Source: Pseudomonas sp. B33.4
GTDB taxonomy: Bacteria; Pseudomonadota; Gammaproteobacteria; Pseudomonadales; Pseudomonadaceae
Direction of reading: 5' to 3'
NCBI RefSeq assembly: GCF_034555375.1
Contig: NZ_CP140706.1
Span: 5,013,001-5,077,000, forward strand
DNA length: 64,000 nt
The notes beneath the pieces were generated by a model that did not search any database, had not been told where the DNA came from, and saw only the letters and a program-made list of their open reading frames with translations. Below are positions 50,958 through 61,433 of the stretch, in pieces. The number at the start of each line of letters is the position of its first letter. Positions within the stretch are counted from its first letter, which is position 1. The translations under genes and the position numbers were made by a program.

Positions 50958-50974
50958 TTGGCCGCATTCTTGCT
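50958..50974 (+). promoter_or_regulatory. Sigma-54 promoter of the gcvHP-sdaA-gcvT operon
   Basis: TTGGCCGCATTCTTGCT has the invariant GG-N10-GC spacing (GG at 50960-50961, GC at 50972-50973) and matches TGGC-N8-TTGCT. Transcription should start near 50985, 75 bases before gcvH. Confidence 0.8.
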
Positions 50975-51058
50975 AATCAACCCCTCATAAATAAGGGCCT
51001 TCGCGCCCGACTATTCCACCGCGTCCACCAGACGAGTCTGGCCCCCTGAGGAGTTTCC

Positions 51059-51442
51059 ATGAGCGAGTTGCGTTTTACTGAAGATCACGAATGGCTGCGC
51101 ACCGAAGCTGACGGCAGCGTTACTGTCGGCATCACCGCTTTCGCGCAGAACGCCTTGGGCGACGTGGTGTTCGTGCAACTGCCTGAGCTGCAGGCTTACG
51201 AAAAAGGCGCCGAAGCCGCCACCGTGGAATCGGTAAAAGCCGCCAGCGGCGTGTACATGCCGCTCGACGGCGACGTACTGGAAGTCAACCCGGCGCTGGA
51301 AGATGCCCCGGAACGGGTCAACGAAGATCCGCTGGGTGAAGGCTGGTTCTTCCGCTTCAAGCCAAGCGATGCATCGGCCGTGGCCAAACTGCTCGACCAG
51401 GACGCGTACGACCGTCTGATCAAAGCCCAAGCCGAAGCCTGA
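51059..51442 (+). CDS. gcvH: Glycine cleavage system H protein
   Basis: Lipoyl carrier that shuttles the aminomethyl group between P, T and L proteins. The 127-residue protein contains [20 protein letters not shown] and the lipoyl-lysine segment [11 protein letters not shown], with Lys60 modified. GAGG lies 9 bases before the ATG. First gene of the GcsR-controlled operon. Pseudomonas usually has a second gcvH-gcvP-gcvT set elsewhere; this is the inducible set (gcvH2 in P. aeruginosa terms). Confidence 0.96.
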   Translation: MSELRFTEDHEWLRTEADGSVTVGITAFAQNALGDVVFVQLPELQAYEKGAEAATVESVKAASGVYMPLDGDVLEVNPALEDAPERVNEDPLGEGWFFRFKPSDASAVAKLLDQDAYDRLIKAQAEA

Positions 51443-51453
51443 GGAATACCGAC

Positions 51454-54306
51454 ATGACCCAGATCAACCTCGGCACCGCCAACGAATTCATTGCCCGTCA
51501 CATCGGCCCGCGCGCCGGTGACGAGCAAGCCATGCTCAACAGCCTCGGCTTCGATTCGCTCGAAGCCCTGAGCGCCAGCGTCATTCCTGAAAGCATCAAA
51601 GGCACCAGCGTGCTCGGCCTGGACGACGGCCTCAGCGAAGCTGATGCCCTGGCGATGATCAAAGGCATCGCCGGCAAGAATCAGCTGTTCAAGACCTACA
51701 TCGGCCAGGGCTACTACAACTGCCACACGCCGTCGCCAATCCTGCGCAACCTGCTGGAAAACCCGGCCTGGTACACCGCTTACACCCCGTACCAGCCGGA
51801 AATTTCCCAAGGCCGTCTCGAAGCACTGTTGAACTTCCAGACCATGATCAGCGACCTCACCGGTCTGCCGATCGCCAACGCCTCGCTGCTCGACGAAGCC
51901 ACTGCCGCTGCCGAAGCCATGACCTTCTGCAAACGCCTGAGCAAGAACAAGGGCAGCCACCAATTCTTCGCCTCGATCCACAGCCACCCGCAAACTCTCG
52001 ACGTGCTGCGCACCCGTGCCGAGCCGCTGGGCATCGATGTGGTTGTTGGCGATGAGCGTGAACTGACTGACGTAACGCCGTTCTTCGGCGCGCTGCTGCA
52101 ATACCCGGCCAGCAACGGTGACGTGTTCGATTACCGCGAACTGACCGAGCGCTTCCACGCCGCCAACGCCTTGGTGGCCGTGGCCGCTGACTTGCTGGCC
52201 TTGACCCTGCTGACCGCCCCGGGCGAGTTCGGCGCGGACGTCGCCATCGGTTCGGCGCAACGCTTCGGCGTGCCGCTGGGCTTCGGTGGCCCGCACGCGG
52301 CTTACTTCTCCACCAAGGATGCGTTCAAGCGCGACATGCCGGGCCGTCTGGTCGGCGTCTCGGTTGATCGTTTCGGCAAGCCGGCGCTGCGTCTAGCGAT
52401 GCAGACCCGCGAGCAACACATCCGTCGCGAGAAGGCCACGTCGAACATCTGCACCGCGCAGGTGCTGCTGGCCAACATCGCCAGCATGTACGCCGTCTAC
52501 CACGGCCCGAAAGGCCTGACGCAGATCGCCAACCGCGTGCATCACCTGACCGCGATTCTGGCCAAAGGTCTGAGCGCACTGGGCGCTAACGTCGAACAAG
52601 CGAACTTCTTCGACACCCTCACCGTGGCTACCGGCGCGCAAACCGCCGCACTGCACGACAAGGCGCACGCTGCGCAGATCAACCTGCGCGTGATCGACGC
52701 TCAGCGTCTGGGCCTGTCGGTCGATGAAACCACCACGCAGGCGGACATCGAAACCCTGTGGGGCCTGTTCGCTGACGGCAAGACTCTGCCGGACTTCGCT
52801 GCGCTGGCCGCTTCGATACAGAGCACCATTCCTGCGTCGCTGGTACGTCAGTCGCCAATCCTCAGCCACCCGGTGTTCAACCGCTATCACTCGGAAACCG
52901 AGCTGATGCGCTACCTGCGCAAACTGGCCGACAAGGATCTGGCCCTGGATCGCACCATGATCCCACTGGGCTCGTGCACCATGAAACTCAACGCCGCCAG
53001 CGAAATGATCCCGGTGACCTGGGCTGAATTCGGTGCGCTGCACCCGTTCGCCCCGGCCGCACAAAGTGCCGGTTACCAGCAACTGACCGACGAACTGGAA
53101 GCGATGCTCTGCGCCGCCACCGGTTACGACGCGATCTCGCTGCAACCGAACGCCGGTTCGCAAGGTGAATACGCTGGCCTGCTGGCCATCCGTGCCTACC
53201 ACCAGAGCCGTGGCGATGAGCGTCGCGACATCTGCCTGATCCCGTCGTCTGCCCACGGCACCAACCCGGCCACCGCCAACATGGCCGGCATGCGCGTTGT
53301 CGTCACCGCGTGCGATGCGCGCGGCAACGTCGACATCGAAGACCTGCGCGCCAAAGCCATCGAGCACCGCGAGCACCTCGCCGCGCTGATGATCACTTAC
53401 CCGTCGACCCACGGCGTGTTCGAAGAAGGCATCCGCGAAATCTGCGGGATCATTCATGACAACGGCGGCCAGGTGTACATCGACGGCGCCAACATGAACG
53501 CGATGGTCGGCCTCTGCGCACCGGGCAAGTTCGGCGGCGACGTGTCGCACCTGAACCTGCACAAAACCTTCTGCATCCCCCACGGCGGTGGCGGTCCGGG
53601 CGTCGGCCCGATTGGCGTGAAATCGCACCTGACCCCGTTCCTGCCGGGCCACGGCCAGATGGAACGCAAGGAAGGTGCGGTCTGCGCGGCACCGTTCGGC
53701 AGCGCAAGTATTCTGCCGATCACTTGGATGTACATTCGCATGATGGGCGGCGCCGGTCTGAAGCGTGCTTCGCAACTGGCGATCCTCAACGCCAACTACA
53801 TTTCCCGTCGCCTCGAAGAGCACTACCCAGTGCTGTACACCGGCAGCAACGGCTTGGTGGCGCACGAGTGCATCCTTGATCTGCGTCCGTTGAAAGACAG
53901 CAGCGGCATCAGCGTTGATGACGTCGCCAAGCGCCTGATCGACTTCGGCTTCCACGCGCCAACCATGTCGTTCCCGGTCGCCGGCACGCTGATGATCGAG
54001 CCGACCGAAAGCGAATCCAAAGAAGAACTGGATCGCTTCTGCGACGCCATGATCCGCATCCGCGAAGAAATCCGCGCGGTGGAAAACGGCACACTGGACA
54101 AGGACGACAACCCGCTGAAAAACGCACCGCACACGGCGGCGGAGCTGGTTGGCGAGTGGACTCACCCATACAGCCGCGAGCAAGCCGTTTATCCGGTTGC
54201 GTCGTTGATCGAAGGCAAGTACTGGCCGCCGGTCGGTCGTGTCGACAACGTGTTCGGTGATCGCAACCTGGTGTGCGCCTGCCCGTCGATCGAAAGCTAC
54301 GTTTAA
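51454..54306 (+). CDS. gcvP: Glycine dehydrogenase (decarboxylating), P protein
   Basis: PLP enzyme that decarboxylates glycine and loads GcvH. The 950-residue length is normal for the fused alpha2 form: an N-terminal half ([20 protein letters not shown]) and a C-terminal half carrying the cofactor Lys704 in [33 protein letters not shown] and GDVSHLN are also conserved. It starts 11 bases after gcvH. A ~180-base family E repeat follows before sdaA. Confidence 0.96.
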   Translation: MTQINLGTANEFIARHIGPRAGDEQAMLNSLGFDSLEALSASVIPESIKGTSVLGLDDGLSEADALAMIKGIAGKNQLFKTYIGQGYYNCHTPSPILRNLLENPAWYTAYTPYQPEISQGRLEALLNFQTMISDLTGLPIANASLLDEATAAAEAMTFCKRLSKNKGSHQFFASIHSHPQTLDVLRTRAEPLGIDVVVGDERELTDVTPFFGALLQYPASNGDVFDYRELTERFHAANALVAVAADLLALTLLTAPGEFGADVAIGSAQRFGVPLGFGGPHAAYFSTKDAFKRDMPGRLVGVSVDRFGKPALRLAMQTREQHIRREKATSNICTAQVLLANIASMYAVYHGPKGLTQIANRVHHLTAILAKGLSALGANVEQANFFDTLTVATGAQTAALHDKAHAAQINLRVIDAQRLGLSVDETTTQADIETLWGLFADGKTLPDFAALAASIQSTIPASLVRQSPILSHPVFNRYHSETELMRYLRKLADKDLALDRTMIPLGSCTMKLNAASEMIPVTWAEFGALHPFAPAAQSAGYQQLTDELEAMLCAATGYDAISLQPNAGSQGEYAGLLAIRAYHQSRGDERRDICLIPSSAHGTNPATANMAGMRVVVTACDARGNVDIEDLRAKAIEHREHLAALMITYPSTHGVFEEGIREICGIIHDNGGQVYIDGANMNAMVGLCAPGKFGGDVSHLNLHKTFCIPHGGGGPGVGPIGVKSHLTPFLPGHGQMERKEGAVCAAPFGSASILPITWMYIRMMGGAGLKRASQLAILNANYISRRLEEHYPVLYTGSNGLVAHECILDLRPLKDSSGISVDDVAKRLIDFGFHAPTMSFPVAGTLMIEPTESESKEELDRFCDAMIRIREEIRAVENGTLDKDDNPLKNAPHTAAELVGEWTHPYSREQAVYPVASLIEGKYWPPVGRVDNVFGDRNLVCACPSIESYV

Positions 54307-54307
54307 G

Positions 54308-54478
54308 GAAAGCAGCTGCGAGCTTTGAGCAACAAGCTGCAAGTAAGGGCTGATCTGCTTTTTACTTGCGGCTTGTGTCTCGCCGCATGCACTGCGGCCT
54401 TATAGAAGCCGCAAGGAAAAACCCGATCCGCTTTTACTTGTAGCTTGCAACTTGAAGCTCACAACTGCTCCGCAGGAG
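54308..54478. repeat. Short-palindrome repeat, family E, between gcvP and sdaA
   Basis: Degenerate copies of AGCTGCGAGCTTTGAGC, CAAGCTGCAAGTAAG, TTTTTACTTGCGGCTTG and TAGCTTGCAACTTGAAGCTC, ending in AACTGCTCCGCAGGAGCC. It fills the interval where P. aeruginosa, as I recall it, has glyA2. Confidence 0.7.
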
Positions 54479-54486
54479 CCCCCCTC

Positions 54487-55863
<1,377 letters not shown>

Positions 55864-55878
55864 TCAGCCCCGTAACCA

Positions 55879-55949
55879 GCCCCCTCTCCCTCTGGGGAGA
55901 GAAACGTAACTAACTCCCTCTCCCTCCGGGAGAGGGCTGGGGTGAGGGG
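55879..55949. repeat. Shortened family D repeat between sdaA and gcvT
   Basis: CCCCCTCTCCCTCTGGGGAG AGAAACG ... CTCCCTCTCCCTCCGGGAGA GGGCTGGGGTGAGGGG: both ends without most of the core, about 71 bases instead of 150-190. Confidence 0.75.
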
Positions 55950-55997
55950 CTTTTGATCTCGCCCTTATCCCAAACTCAAATTTTCAAGGAGCCACGC

Positions 55998-57122
55998 ATG
56001 TCCACCGAACAACTGTCGAAAACCCCGCTGCACGCTCTGCACATCGAACTCGGCGCCCGCATGGTGCCATTCGCCGGCTACGACATGCCGGTGCAATATC
56101 CACTCGGCGTGATGAAAGAACACCAGCACACCCGTGAGCAGGCCGGGCTGTTCGATGTCTCGCACATGGGTCAGATCCGCCTGACCGGCGCCAATGCCGC
56201 CAAAGCCTTGGAAACCCTGGTACCGGTCGACATCATCGATCTGCCGGTGGGCATGCAGCGTTACGCGATGTTCACCAACGAGGCCGGTGGCATTCTCGAC
56301 GACCTGATGGTCGCCAATCTCGGCAACGACGAACTGTTCCTGGTGGTCAACGCCGCGTGCAAGGATCAGGATCTGGCTCACTTGCAAAAACATATCGGCG
56401 AGCAGTGCACCATTACGGCGCTGTTCGAAGAGCGTGCGCTGTTGGCATTGCAAGGTCCGGCGGCCGTTACCGTGCTGGCGCGTCTTGCACCAGAAGTGGC
56501 GAAGATGACCTTCATGCAGTTCGCCCGCGTGTCGTTATTGGGCGTGGATTGCTTCGTCAGCCGTTCGGGCTACACCGGTGAAGACGGTTTTGAAATCTCC
56601 GTTCCTGCCGCTGACGCGGAAAAACTTGCCCGCGCCCTGCTTGCCGAACCGGAAGTCCAGGCGATCGGCCTTGGCGCTCGCGATTCGCTGCGTCTGGAAG
56701 CCGGCCTGTGCCTGTATGGCCACGACATGAACACCGAGACCACGCCAATCGAAGCGAGCCTGCTGTGGGCAATCTCCAAGCCGCGTCGCGCTGATGGCGC
56801 GCGCGCCGGCGGTTTCCCGGGCGCGGAGAACATCTTCGCCCAGCAACAGAATGGCGTCACACGCAAACGTGTCGGCCTGCTGCCGCAGGAGCGCACACCC
56901 GTGCGTGAAGGTGCAGAAATCGTCAACGAGGCCGGCGAAATCATCGGCAACGTGTGCAGTGGCGGTTTCGGTCCGACTTTGGGCGGGCCGCTGGCAATGG
57001 GTTACCTCGATAGTGCTTATGTCACGCTCGATACAGCGGTCTGGGCAATCGTACGTGGGAAAAAGGTGCAAATGCTTGTAAGCAAAATGCCATTTGTTCC
57101 ACAACGCTACTATCGCGGTTGA
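55998..57122 (+). CDS. gcvT: Glycine cleavage system T protein (aminomethyltransferase)
   Basis: Transfers the methylene group from aminomethyl-GcvH to tetrahydrofolate, releasing ammonia. The 374-residue protein has MVPFAGYDMPVQYPLGVMKE, FDVSHMGQI with the catalytic-Asp region, SRSGYTGEDGFEI, and the GLGARDSLRLEAGLCLYG segment. The start at 55998 is preceded by a textbook AAGGAG 7 bases away. Last gene of the operon. An inverted repeat at 57146-57185 follows the stop but has no T run. Confidence 0.96.
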   Translation: MSTEQLSKTPLHALHIELGARMVPFAGYDMPVQYPLGVMKEHQHTREQAGLFDVSHMGQIRLTGANAAKALETLVPVDIIDLPVGMQRYAMFTNEAGGILDDLMVANLGNDELFLVVNAACKDQDLAHLQKHIGEQCTITALFEERALLALQGPAAVTVLARLAPEVAKMTFMQFARVSLLGVDCFVSRSGYTGEDGFEISVPAADAEKLARALLAEPEVQAIGLGARDSLRLEAGLCLYGHDMNTETTPIEASLLWAISKPRRADGARAGGFPGAENIFAQQQNGVTRKRVGLLPQERTPVREGAEIVNEAGEIIGNVCSGGFGPTLGGPLAMGYLDSAYVTLDTAVWAIVRGKKVQMLVSKMPFVPQRYYRG

Positions 57123-57525
57123 TTGACTGTTTCTATAAGTAACGCGATTGCGTAACGCGTGCACTAATGTGTCACGCAATCGCCACAAAAAAGTGCATTT
57201 TCTAACATCCGATTCGGATATGAACTTTGCTTATAACGTTCGAAAACAATTGAACAAGCGAATCGTCTAAGCCGCACTAGTGGAATGACTAACTGCCAGC
57301 AAGCGCAGCAAATCCGGGGCCTTCACGGGGCTTGTTTTTTCTCCCGTAGTTGGCGTAGAGTTTGTCCACTGTGTTTGCATGGGTCAGCTTGGAATCGTGA
57401 CCTGGGCAGTAGCCTACAAGTTAGCTACATCCCGTTCGACGTCTTCTTACTCTCCTGCAACCAGCCCCAGTACTCTTTCATGAGAAAGAGACTGTCATCA
57501 ATTTTTGCGTCAAAGGAAATAAGAA
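57123..57525. other. Intergenic gap: gcvT 3' end and cold-shock gene leader
   Basis: Holds a 10-bp inverted repeat GCGATTGCGT...ACGCAATCGC (57146-57185, 20-base loop), then a less G+C-rich stretch and a presumably long leader for the cold-shock gene. A possible 92-codon frame here has no ribosome site and unconvincing composition. No other gene was seen. Confidence 0.5.
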
Positions 57526-57738
57526 ATGTCCACACGTCAGAGCGGTACCGTCAAGTGGTTTAACGACGAGAAAGGTTTTGGTTTTATCACTCCAGAAAGC
57601 GGTCCGGATCTGTTCGTGCATTTCCGCGCCATTCAGGGCAACGGCTTCAAAAGCCTGAAAGAAGGCCAGAAAGTGACCTTCGTTGCTGTGCAAGGCCAGA
57701 AAGGCATGCAGGCTGACGAAGTACAAGCAGAAGCCTGA
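57526..57738 (+). CDS. CspA-family cold-shock protein
   Basis: A 70-residue single-domain nucleic-acid-binding protein (OB fold). RNP1 KGFGFI and RNP2 LFVHF are intact within [20 protein letters not shown] and [10 protein letters not shown]. Such proteins melt RNA secondary structure and act as antiterminators. AAGGAAATAAG lies before the ATG. The preceding ~400-base gap would allow a long, structured 5' leader as in cspA-type thermoregulated genes. Close to Pseudomonas CapB/CspD-like proteins; which paralogue, and whether cold-induced, cannot be decided. Confidence 0.93.
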   Translation: MSTRQSGTVKWFNDEKGFGFITPESGPDLFVHFRAIQGNGFKSLKEGQKVTFVAVQGQKGMQADEVQAEA

Positions 57739-57749
57739 TTTCTGTTACG

Positions 57750-57784
57750 AAAAAGCCCCTGATATTGATATCAGGGGCTTTTTT
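57750..57784 (+). terminator. Rho-independent terminator of the cold-shock gene
   Basis: AAAAAGCCCCTGATATTGAT ATCAGGGGCTTTTTT: an 11-bp stem with a T run, 12 bases past the stop. Confidence 0.9.
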
Positions 57785-57834
57785 GTGCGCGCGAATCCGT
57801 AAAATGGCGCTTCACTTTGCGTCCAGAGGCTGCC

Positions 57835-58323
57835 ATGTCGAAAAACCTGCTCACCCCACAGGGCGACTTTCCTGCCGTTGGCCTGGGCCGTCGTCTGGCC
57901 GCGATGTTCTATGACTTTCTGTTGTGCACAGCGCTGCTGATCGTCACCGGTTTCGTTTACAAACTGATCCAGGCCGCGATCATTGGCGAAGAACGCCTGC
58001 GTGTGCTGACTGATGCCGGAAAAATGGACGGCGACCCGCTCTACTCCACCGTGCTGCTGCTGGTGTTGTTCGCATTCTTCGCCAAGTTCTGGACCCACGG
58101 CGGGCAGACGCTGGGCATGCAGGTGTGGGGCATTCGCGTGCAGAACGCCAATGGCACCGCGATCAGCCTGTGGCAAGCGCTGTTGCGGTTCATGGTGTCG
58201 ATTGCGTCGTGGCTGTGCGTCGGGCTGGGATTCTTCTGGTCGCTGTACGACAAGCAGAAGCGCACGTGGCATGACATCTATTCCGATACCCGCGTCGTAC
58301 GAATCCCGAAGAAGACCAAATAA
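57835..58323 (+). CDS. RDD-family membrane protein
   Basis: A 162-residue inner-membrane protein with three hydrophobic segments: FYDFLLCTALLIVTGFVYKL (about 23-45), YSTVLLLVLFAFFAKFWT (70-88), and FMVSIASWLCVGLGFFWSLY (118-140). GLGRRLAAMFYDFLL carries the Arg and Asp of the RDD signature, and KRTWHDIYSDTRVV is the usual C-terminal end. Role unknown; some RDD proteins act in ion exchange. The ATG at 57835 has AGAGG nearby; the frame is open 6 codons upstream. Confidence 0.87.
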   Translation: MSKNLLTPQGDFPAVGLGRRLAAMFYDFLLCTALLIVTGFVYKLIQAAIIGEERLRVLTDAGKMDGDPLYSTVLLLVLFAFFAKFWTHGGQTLGMQVWGIRVQNANGTAISLWQALLRFMVSIASWLCVGLGFFWSLYDKQKRTWHDIYSDTRVVRIPKKTK

Positions 58324-58344
58324 CTACCAGACACCAAATACCAC

Positions 58345-58434
58345 TGTAGGAGTGGGCCTGCTCGCGATAGCGGTGTGTCAATCAACATAATGGTTATCTG
58401 ACACACCGCTATCGCGAGCAGGCTCACTCCTACA
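58345..58434. repeat. Paired palindromic repeat (REPIN-like), family A
   Basis: TGTAGGAGTGGGCCTGCTCG CGATAGCGG ... CGCTATCGCGAGCAGGCTCA CTCCTACA, between convergent genes. One arm differs from the family at one base (GTGGGCC for GTGAGCC). Confidence 0.87.
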
Positions 58435-58458
58435 GGTTCATTTGTTGCCTGAATGGCC

Positions 58459-59517
58459 TTAGGCGTTACCGGCCAGCTTCATCCGTGCGGCCTGGGTGAA
58501 GTCGAGCATGCGCTTCAGCGGCCGGATCGCCTGCGGAATCAGCGCCGGATCCACAAAGATCTCGTTCGTGCCTTCCTTCAAGCTCTTCAGCGTGCGCTCA
58601 AGGGTGTTCATGGCCATCCACGGGCAATGCGCGCAACTGCGGCATGCTGCGCCGTTACCGGCAGTTGGCGCCTCGATAAAGACCTTGTCCGGGCACAACT
58701 GCTGCATCTTGTAGAAGATGCCGCGGTCGGTCGCCACGATCAGCGTCTTGTTTGGCAACGACTGTGCAGCGGCAATCAGCTGACTGGTCGAGCCAACGGC
58801 ATCTGCCAGTTCGATCACCGACGTCGGCGACTCCGGGTGCACCAGAATCGCGGCATCCGGATACAGCGCTTTCATGTCTTCGAGCTGCTTGGACTTGAAC
58901 TCTTCGTGAACGATGCAGGCACCGTCCCAGAGCAGCATGTCGGCGCCGGTCTTGCGCTGAATGTAGGTGCCCAGGTGCTTGTCAGGGCCCCAAATGATTG
59001 TCTCGCCGTTGTCCATCAGGCTTTCGACGATCTCCAGCGCGCAACTCGATGTCACCACCCAGTCGGCGCGTGCTTTCACAGCAGCGGAAGTGTTGGCATA
59101 CACCACCACCGTGCGCTCCGGGTGCTGATCACAGAACGCCGAGAACTCGTCGACCGGGCAACCCAGGTCCAGCGAGCAGGTCGCCTCCAGGGTTGGCATC
59201 AGCACGCGTTTTTCCGGGTTGAGAATCTTCGCGGTCTCGCCCATGAACTTCACGCCGGCGACCACCACGGTTTTGGCCGGGTGAGCGTTGCCGAAGCGGG
59301 CCATTTCCAGGGAGTCAGAGACACAGCCACCGGTTTCTTCGGCCAGAGCCTGAATCACCGGGTCGCAATAAAAGTGGGCCACCAGCACCGCGTCCTGAGC
59401 CTTGAGCTCGGCGGCGATAGCGGAACGGTAATAAGCCTCTTCCTCAGCCGTCAGCGGTTTGGGCTGTTTGGCATCGAGGTGGGCTTGAACCAGAAGGCGT
59501 TCGGAAATCTGCGTCAT
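58459..59517 (-). CDS. nadA: Quinolinate synthase
   Basis: Condenses iminoaspartate with dihydroxyacetone phosphate to quinolinate in NAD biosynthesis. The 352-residue product carries the three conserved cysteine regions for the 4Fe-4S cluster: [23 protein letters not shown] and a CRSCAHC cluster near the C-terminus, plus [15 protein letters not shown]. The frame is open 36 codons upstream; [18 protein letters not shown] at 59517 is the normal start. Separated by a repeat from the RDD gene. NadB is not in the window. Confidence 0.96.
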   Translation of the reverse strand: MTQISERLLVQAHLDAKQPKPLTAEEEAYYRSAIAAELKAQDAVLVAHFYCDPVIQALAEETGGCVSDSLEMARFGNAHPAKTVVVAGVKFMGETAKILNPEKRVLMPTLEATCSLDLGCPVDEFSAFCDQHPERTVVVYANTSAAVKARADWVVTSSCALEIVESLMDNGETIIWGPDKHLGTYIQRKTGADMLLWDGACIVHEEFKSKQLEDMKALYPDAAILVHPESPTSVIELADAVGSTSQLIAAAQSLPNKTLIVATDRGIFYKMQQLCPDKVFIEAPTAGNGAACRSCAHCPWMAMNTLERTLKSLKEGTNEIFVDPALIPQAIRPLKRMLDFTQAARMKLAGNA

Positions 59518-59727
59518 GTTCGCAAGACCTGCAGGCGCGTTCGCGCGAAAGTCGAGTATACACCCGGCTCCGGACCGCTTGAGGGTACCGCCGGGAGAGT
59601 GAGTATTATCAGGCACGGACAGCATTGAAGCTGCGCAAGGCTACAGAATATCCCGTTGATACAAAAGATGATTCTGACCTGCGTCAGCGCTGCAGGTACG
59701 GAAACGACGCAAGCCCGAATTGCAGGC

Positions 59728-59775
59728 AAAAAAAAACCCGGAAATCCTCACTTTCGTGGGCCTTCCGGATTTTCT
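59728..59775 (-). terminator. Rho-independent terminator of the tRNA-Lys gene
   Basis: An imperfect stem around CACTTTCGTG with AATCCGG/CCGGA-type arms, followed on the minus strand by nine T residues. Confidence 0.7.
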
Positions 59776-59788
59776 AAACCGCCAAATA

Positions 59789-59864
59789 TGGTGGGTCGTG
59801 TGGGATTCGAACCTACGACCAATTGGTTAAAAGCCAACTGCTCTACCAACTGAGCTAACGACCC
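59789..59864 (-). tRNA. tRNA-Lys (anticodon UUU)
   Basis: 76 nt on the minus strand, GGGTCGT acceptor start, D-arm TAGCTCAGTTGGTAGAGC, anticodon loop CTTTTAA, T-arm GGTTCGAATCC, and an encoded CCA end. All four arms pair. It lies alone between nadA and queC. Confidence 0.97.
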
Positions 59865-59926
59865 GCTGTGTGGTGGCGCGTATAATACTGATTTTTAAGG
59901 ACTATTCAACACCTTTTTGAAAATAA

Positions 59927-60619
59927 TCAAAAATAAGGTGTTGGATCGTCCACACCAGCGGCCGCAAAGCCTTCTGCGCGCAGGCGACAGCTGTCGCATT
60001 TACCGCACGCACGGCCGTCATCGTCGGCCTGATAGCAGGAAACGGTGAGGCCATAATCAACGCCGAGCTTCACGCCCGCCTGAACGATCTGCGCCTTGCT
60101 CAGGTTCTGCAACGGCGCCTGAATGCGGAAGCCGTTGCCTTCAACACCGGCCTTGGTCGCCAGATTGGCCATGCGCTCGAACGACTCAATGAACTCGGGA
60201 CGGCAATCCGGGTAACCGGAATAGTCCACCGCGTTGACACCAATGAAGATATCGCGGGCACCAAGTACTTCCGCCCAACCCAATGCCAGCGACAGGAACA
60301 CCGTGTTACGCGCCGGCACGTACGTTACTGGAATGCCTTCGCCCAGCTCTTCGGGGATGTCGATGCTGGTGTCAGTCAGGGCCGAGCCGCCCATGCCATT
60401 GAGGTTCAGACCAATCACTTTGTGCTCAACCACACCCAGGTCGCGGGCGACGCGTGCGGCGGCGTGCAATTCGGCGTGGGAACGCTGGCCGTAATCGAAG
60501 CTCATGGTGTAGCAGCTGTAGCCTTGCGCGCGAGCCATGGCTACAACGGTCGCCGAATCCAGGCCACCGGACAGCAGGATGACCGCACGCTTTTCAGTGG
60601 TGTTCAGTTGTTCGGTCAT
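59927..60619 (-). CDS. queC: 7-cyano-7-deazaguanine synthase
   Basis: Makes preQ0 from 7-carboxy-7-deazaguanine and ammonia with ATP, for queuosine in tRNA. The 230-residue protein has the PP-loop SGGLDS at 17-22 and the C-terminal zinc site [17 protein letters not shown]. The frame runs far upstream into queE; the ATG at 60619, one base after the queE stop, is the right start and implies coupled translation. Confidence 0.95.
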   Translation of the reverse strand: MTEQLNTTEKRAVILLSGGLDSATVVAMARAQGYSCYTMSFDYGQRSHAELHAAARVARDLGVVEHKVIGLNLNGMGGSALTDTSIDIPEELGEGIPVTYVPARNTVFLSLALGWAEVLGARDIFIGVNAVDYSGYPDCRPEFIESFERMANLATKAGVEGNGFRIQAPLQNLSKAQIVQAGVKLGVDYGLTVSCYQADDDGRACGKCDSCRLRAEGFAAAGVDDPTPYF

Positions 60620-60620
60620 A

Positions 60621-61268
60621 TCAGCGCCCCGGCTCGTCATTCCACAAATATTTATGCAACTGCAATTGCAACCGCACCGGCAGGTTGTCCGCCACCACCC
60701 AGTCCGCCAGATCGCGAGCATTGAGGTCATGGTGACTTGGGGAAAACAGCACTTCGCCGGCACGCCGATCAAGACCGTACTGAATCAGTTTGGAGACGGC
60801 CCAGTCATAGTCGTCCCGCGAGCAGATGACAAACTTCACCTGATCGTTGGGCGTCAGCAGTTCGATGTTCTCGTAACGGTTGCGATGGGCTTCTTTCGAA
60901 TCCGGCGTCTTCAGATCGACCACGCGACTGACGCGCGGATCGACAGCCGAAATATCGAGGGCACCGCTGGTTTCCAGCGAGACCTCGTAACCGGCATCAC
61001 ACAACTGTTTAATTAAAGGAATGGCATTCGGCTGTGCCAACGGCTCACCGCCGGTGACACAGACGTAGCGCGGACGAAATCCGGCCACTTGCTTGAGGAT
61101 GTCGTCGAGGGTACGCACGGTGCCGCCACTGAAGGCATAGGCGCTGTCGCAGTATTGGCAACGCAATGGACAACCGGTCAGGCGCACAAAAACAGTGGGC
61201 AGCCCGGCAGTCCGCGTTTCCCCCTGTAAAGAGTAGAAAACTTCGGTGATTCTCAATGTGTCTTGCAT
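60621..61268 (-). CDS. queE: 7-carboxy-7-deazaguanine synthase
   Basis: Radical-SAM enzyme that contracts carboxytetrahydropterin to 7-carboxy-7-deazaguanine. The 215-residue protein contains CPLRCQYC, the CX3CX2C cluster motif, [10 protein letters not shown] and an N-terminal [11 protein letters not shown] typical of QueE. The ATG at 61268 is favoured by family alignment over the one 3 codons upstream. First gene of queE-queC, downstream of the tol-pal cluster beyond a terminator, in the gene order known for Pseudomonas. Confidence 0.95.
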   Translation of the reverse strand: MQDTLRITEVFYSLQGETRTAGLPTVFVRLTGCPLRCQYCDSAYAFSGGTVRTLDDILKQVAGFRPRYVCVTGGEPLAQPNAIPLIKQLCDAGYEVSLETSGALDISAVDPRVSRVVDLKTPDSKEAHRNRYENIELLTPNDQVKFVICSRDDYDWAVSKLIQYGLDRRAGEVLFSPSHHDLNARDLADWVVADNLPVRLQLQLHKYLWNDEPGR

Positions 61269-61384
61269 AGTCGCCACGGGCGTAACAGCTAAACAGGCTG
61301 TCCGCCTCCGTCAGGCACTTCAGGTAATCCCGCCAACGCGTAGACCACAAGAAGCGTGTTCAGAAAAAGGGCGTGAATTCTAAC

Positions 61385-61413
61385 GAAAAAACCCGCGACA
61401 AGCGCGGGTTTCT
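61385..61413 (-). terminator. Rho-independent terminator of tolB-pal-cpoB
   Basis: AAAAAACCCGCGACAAGCGCGGGTTTC: stem CCCGCG/CGCGGG, T run on the minus strand, about 20 bases past the cpoB stop. Confidence 0.82.
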
Positions 61414-61433
61414 TCCAAACGGGTCAAGCGTGC

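Noticed and set aside
50895..51058. Glycine riboswitch before gcvH
   Set aside because: The leader from the sigma-54 start is only about 75 bases, too short for the usual aptamers. I saw no riboswitch core, and GcsR explains the control.
57285..57563. A 92-codon plus-strand frame before the cold-shock gene
   Set aside because: It overlaps the start of the cold-shock gene in another frame, has no Shine-Dalgarno, and has a Cys/Ser/Trp-rich composition unlike the surrounding proteins.
61269..61433. PreQ1 riboswitch before queE
   Set aside because: The leader contains only the cpoB terminator and no recognisable preQ1 aptamer consensus.
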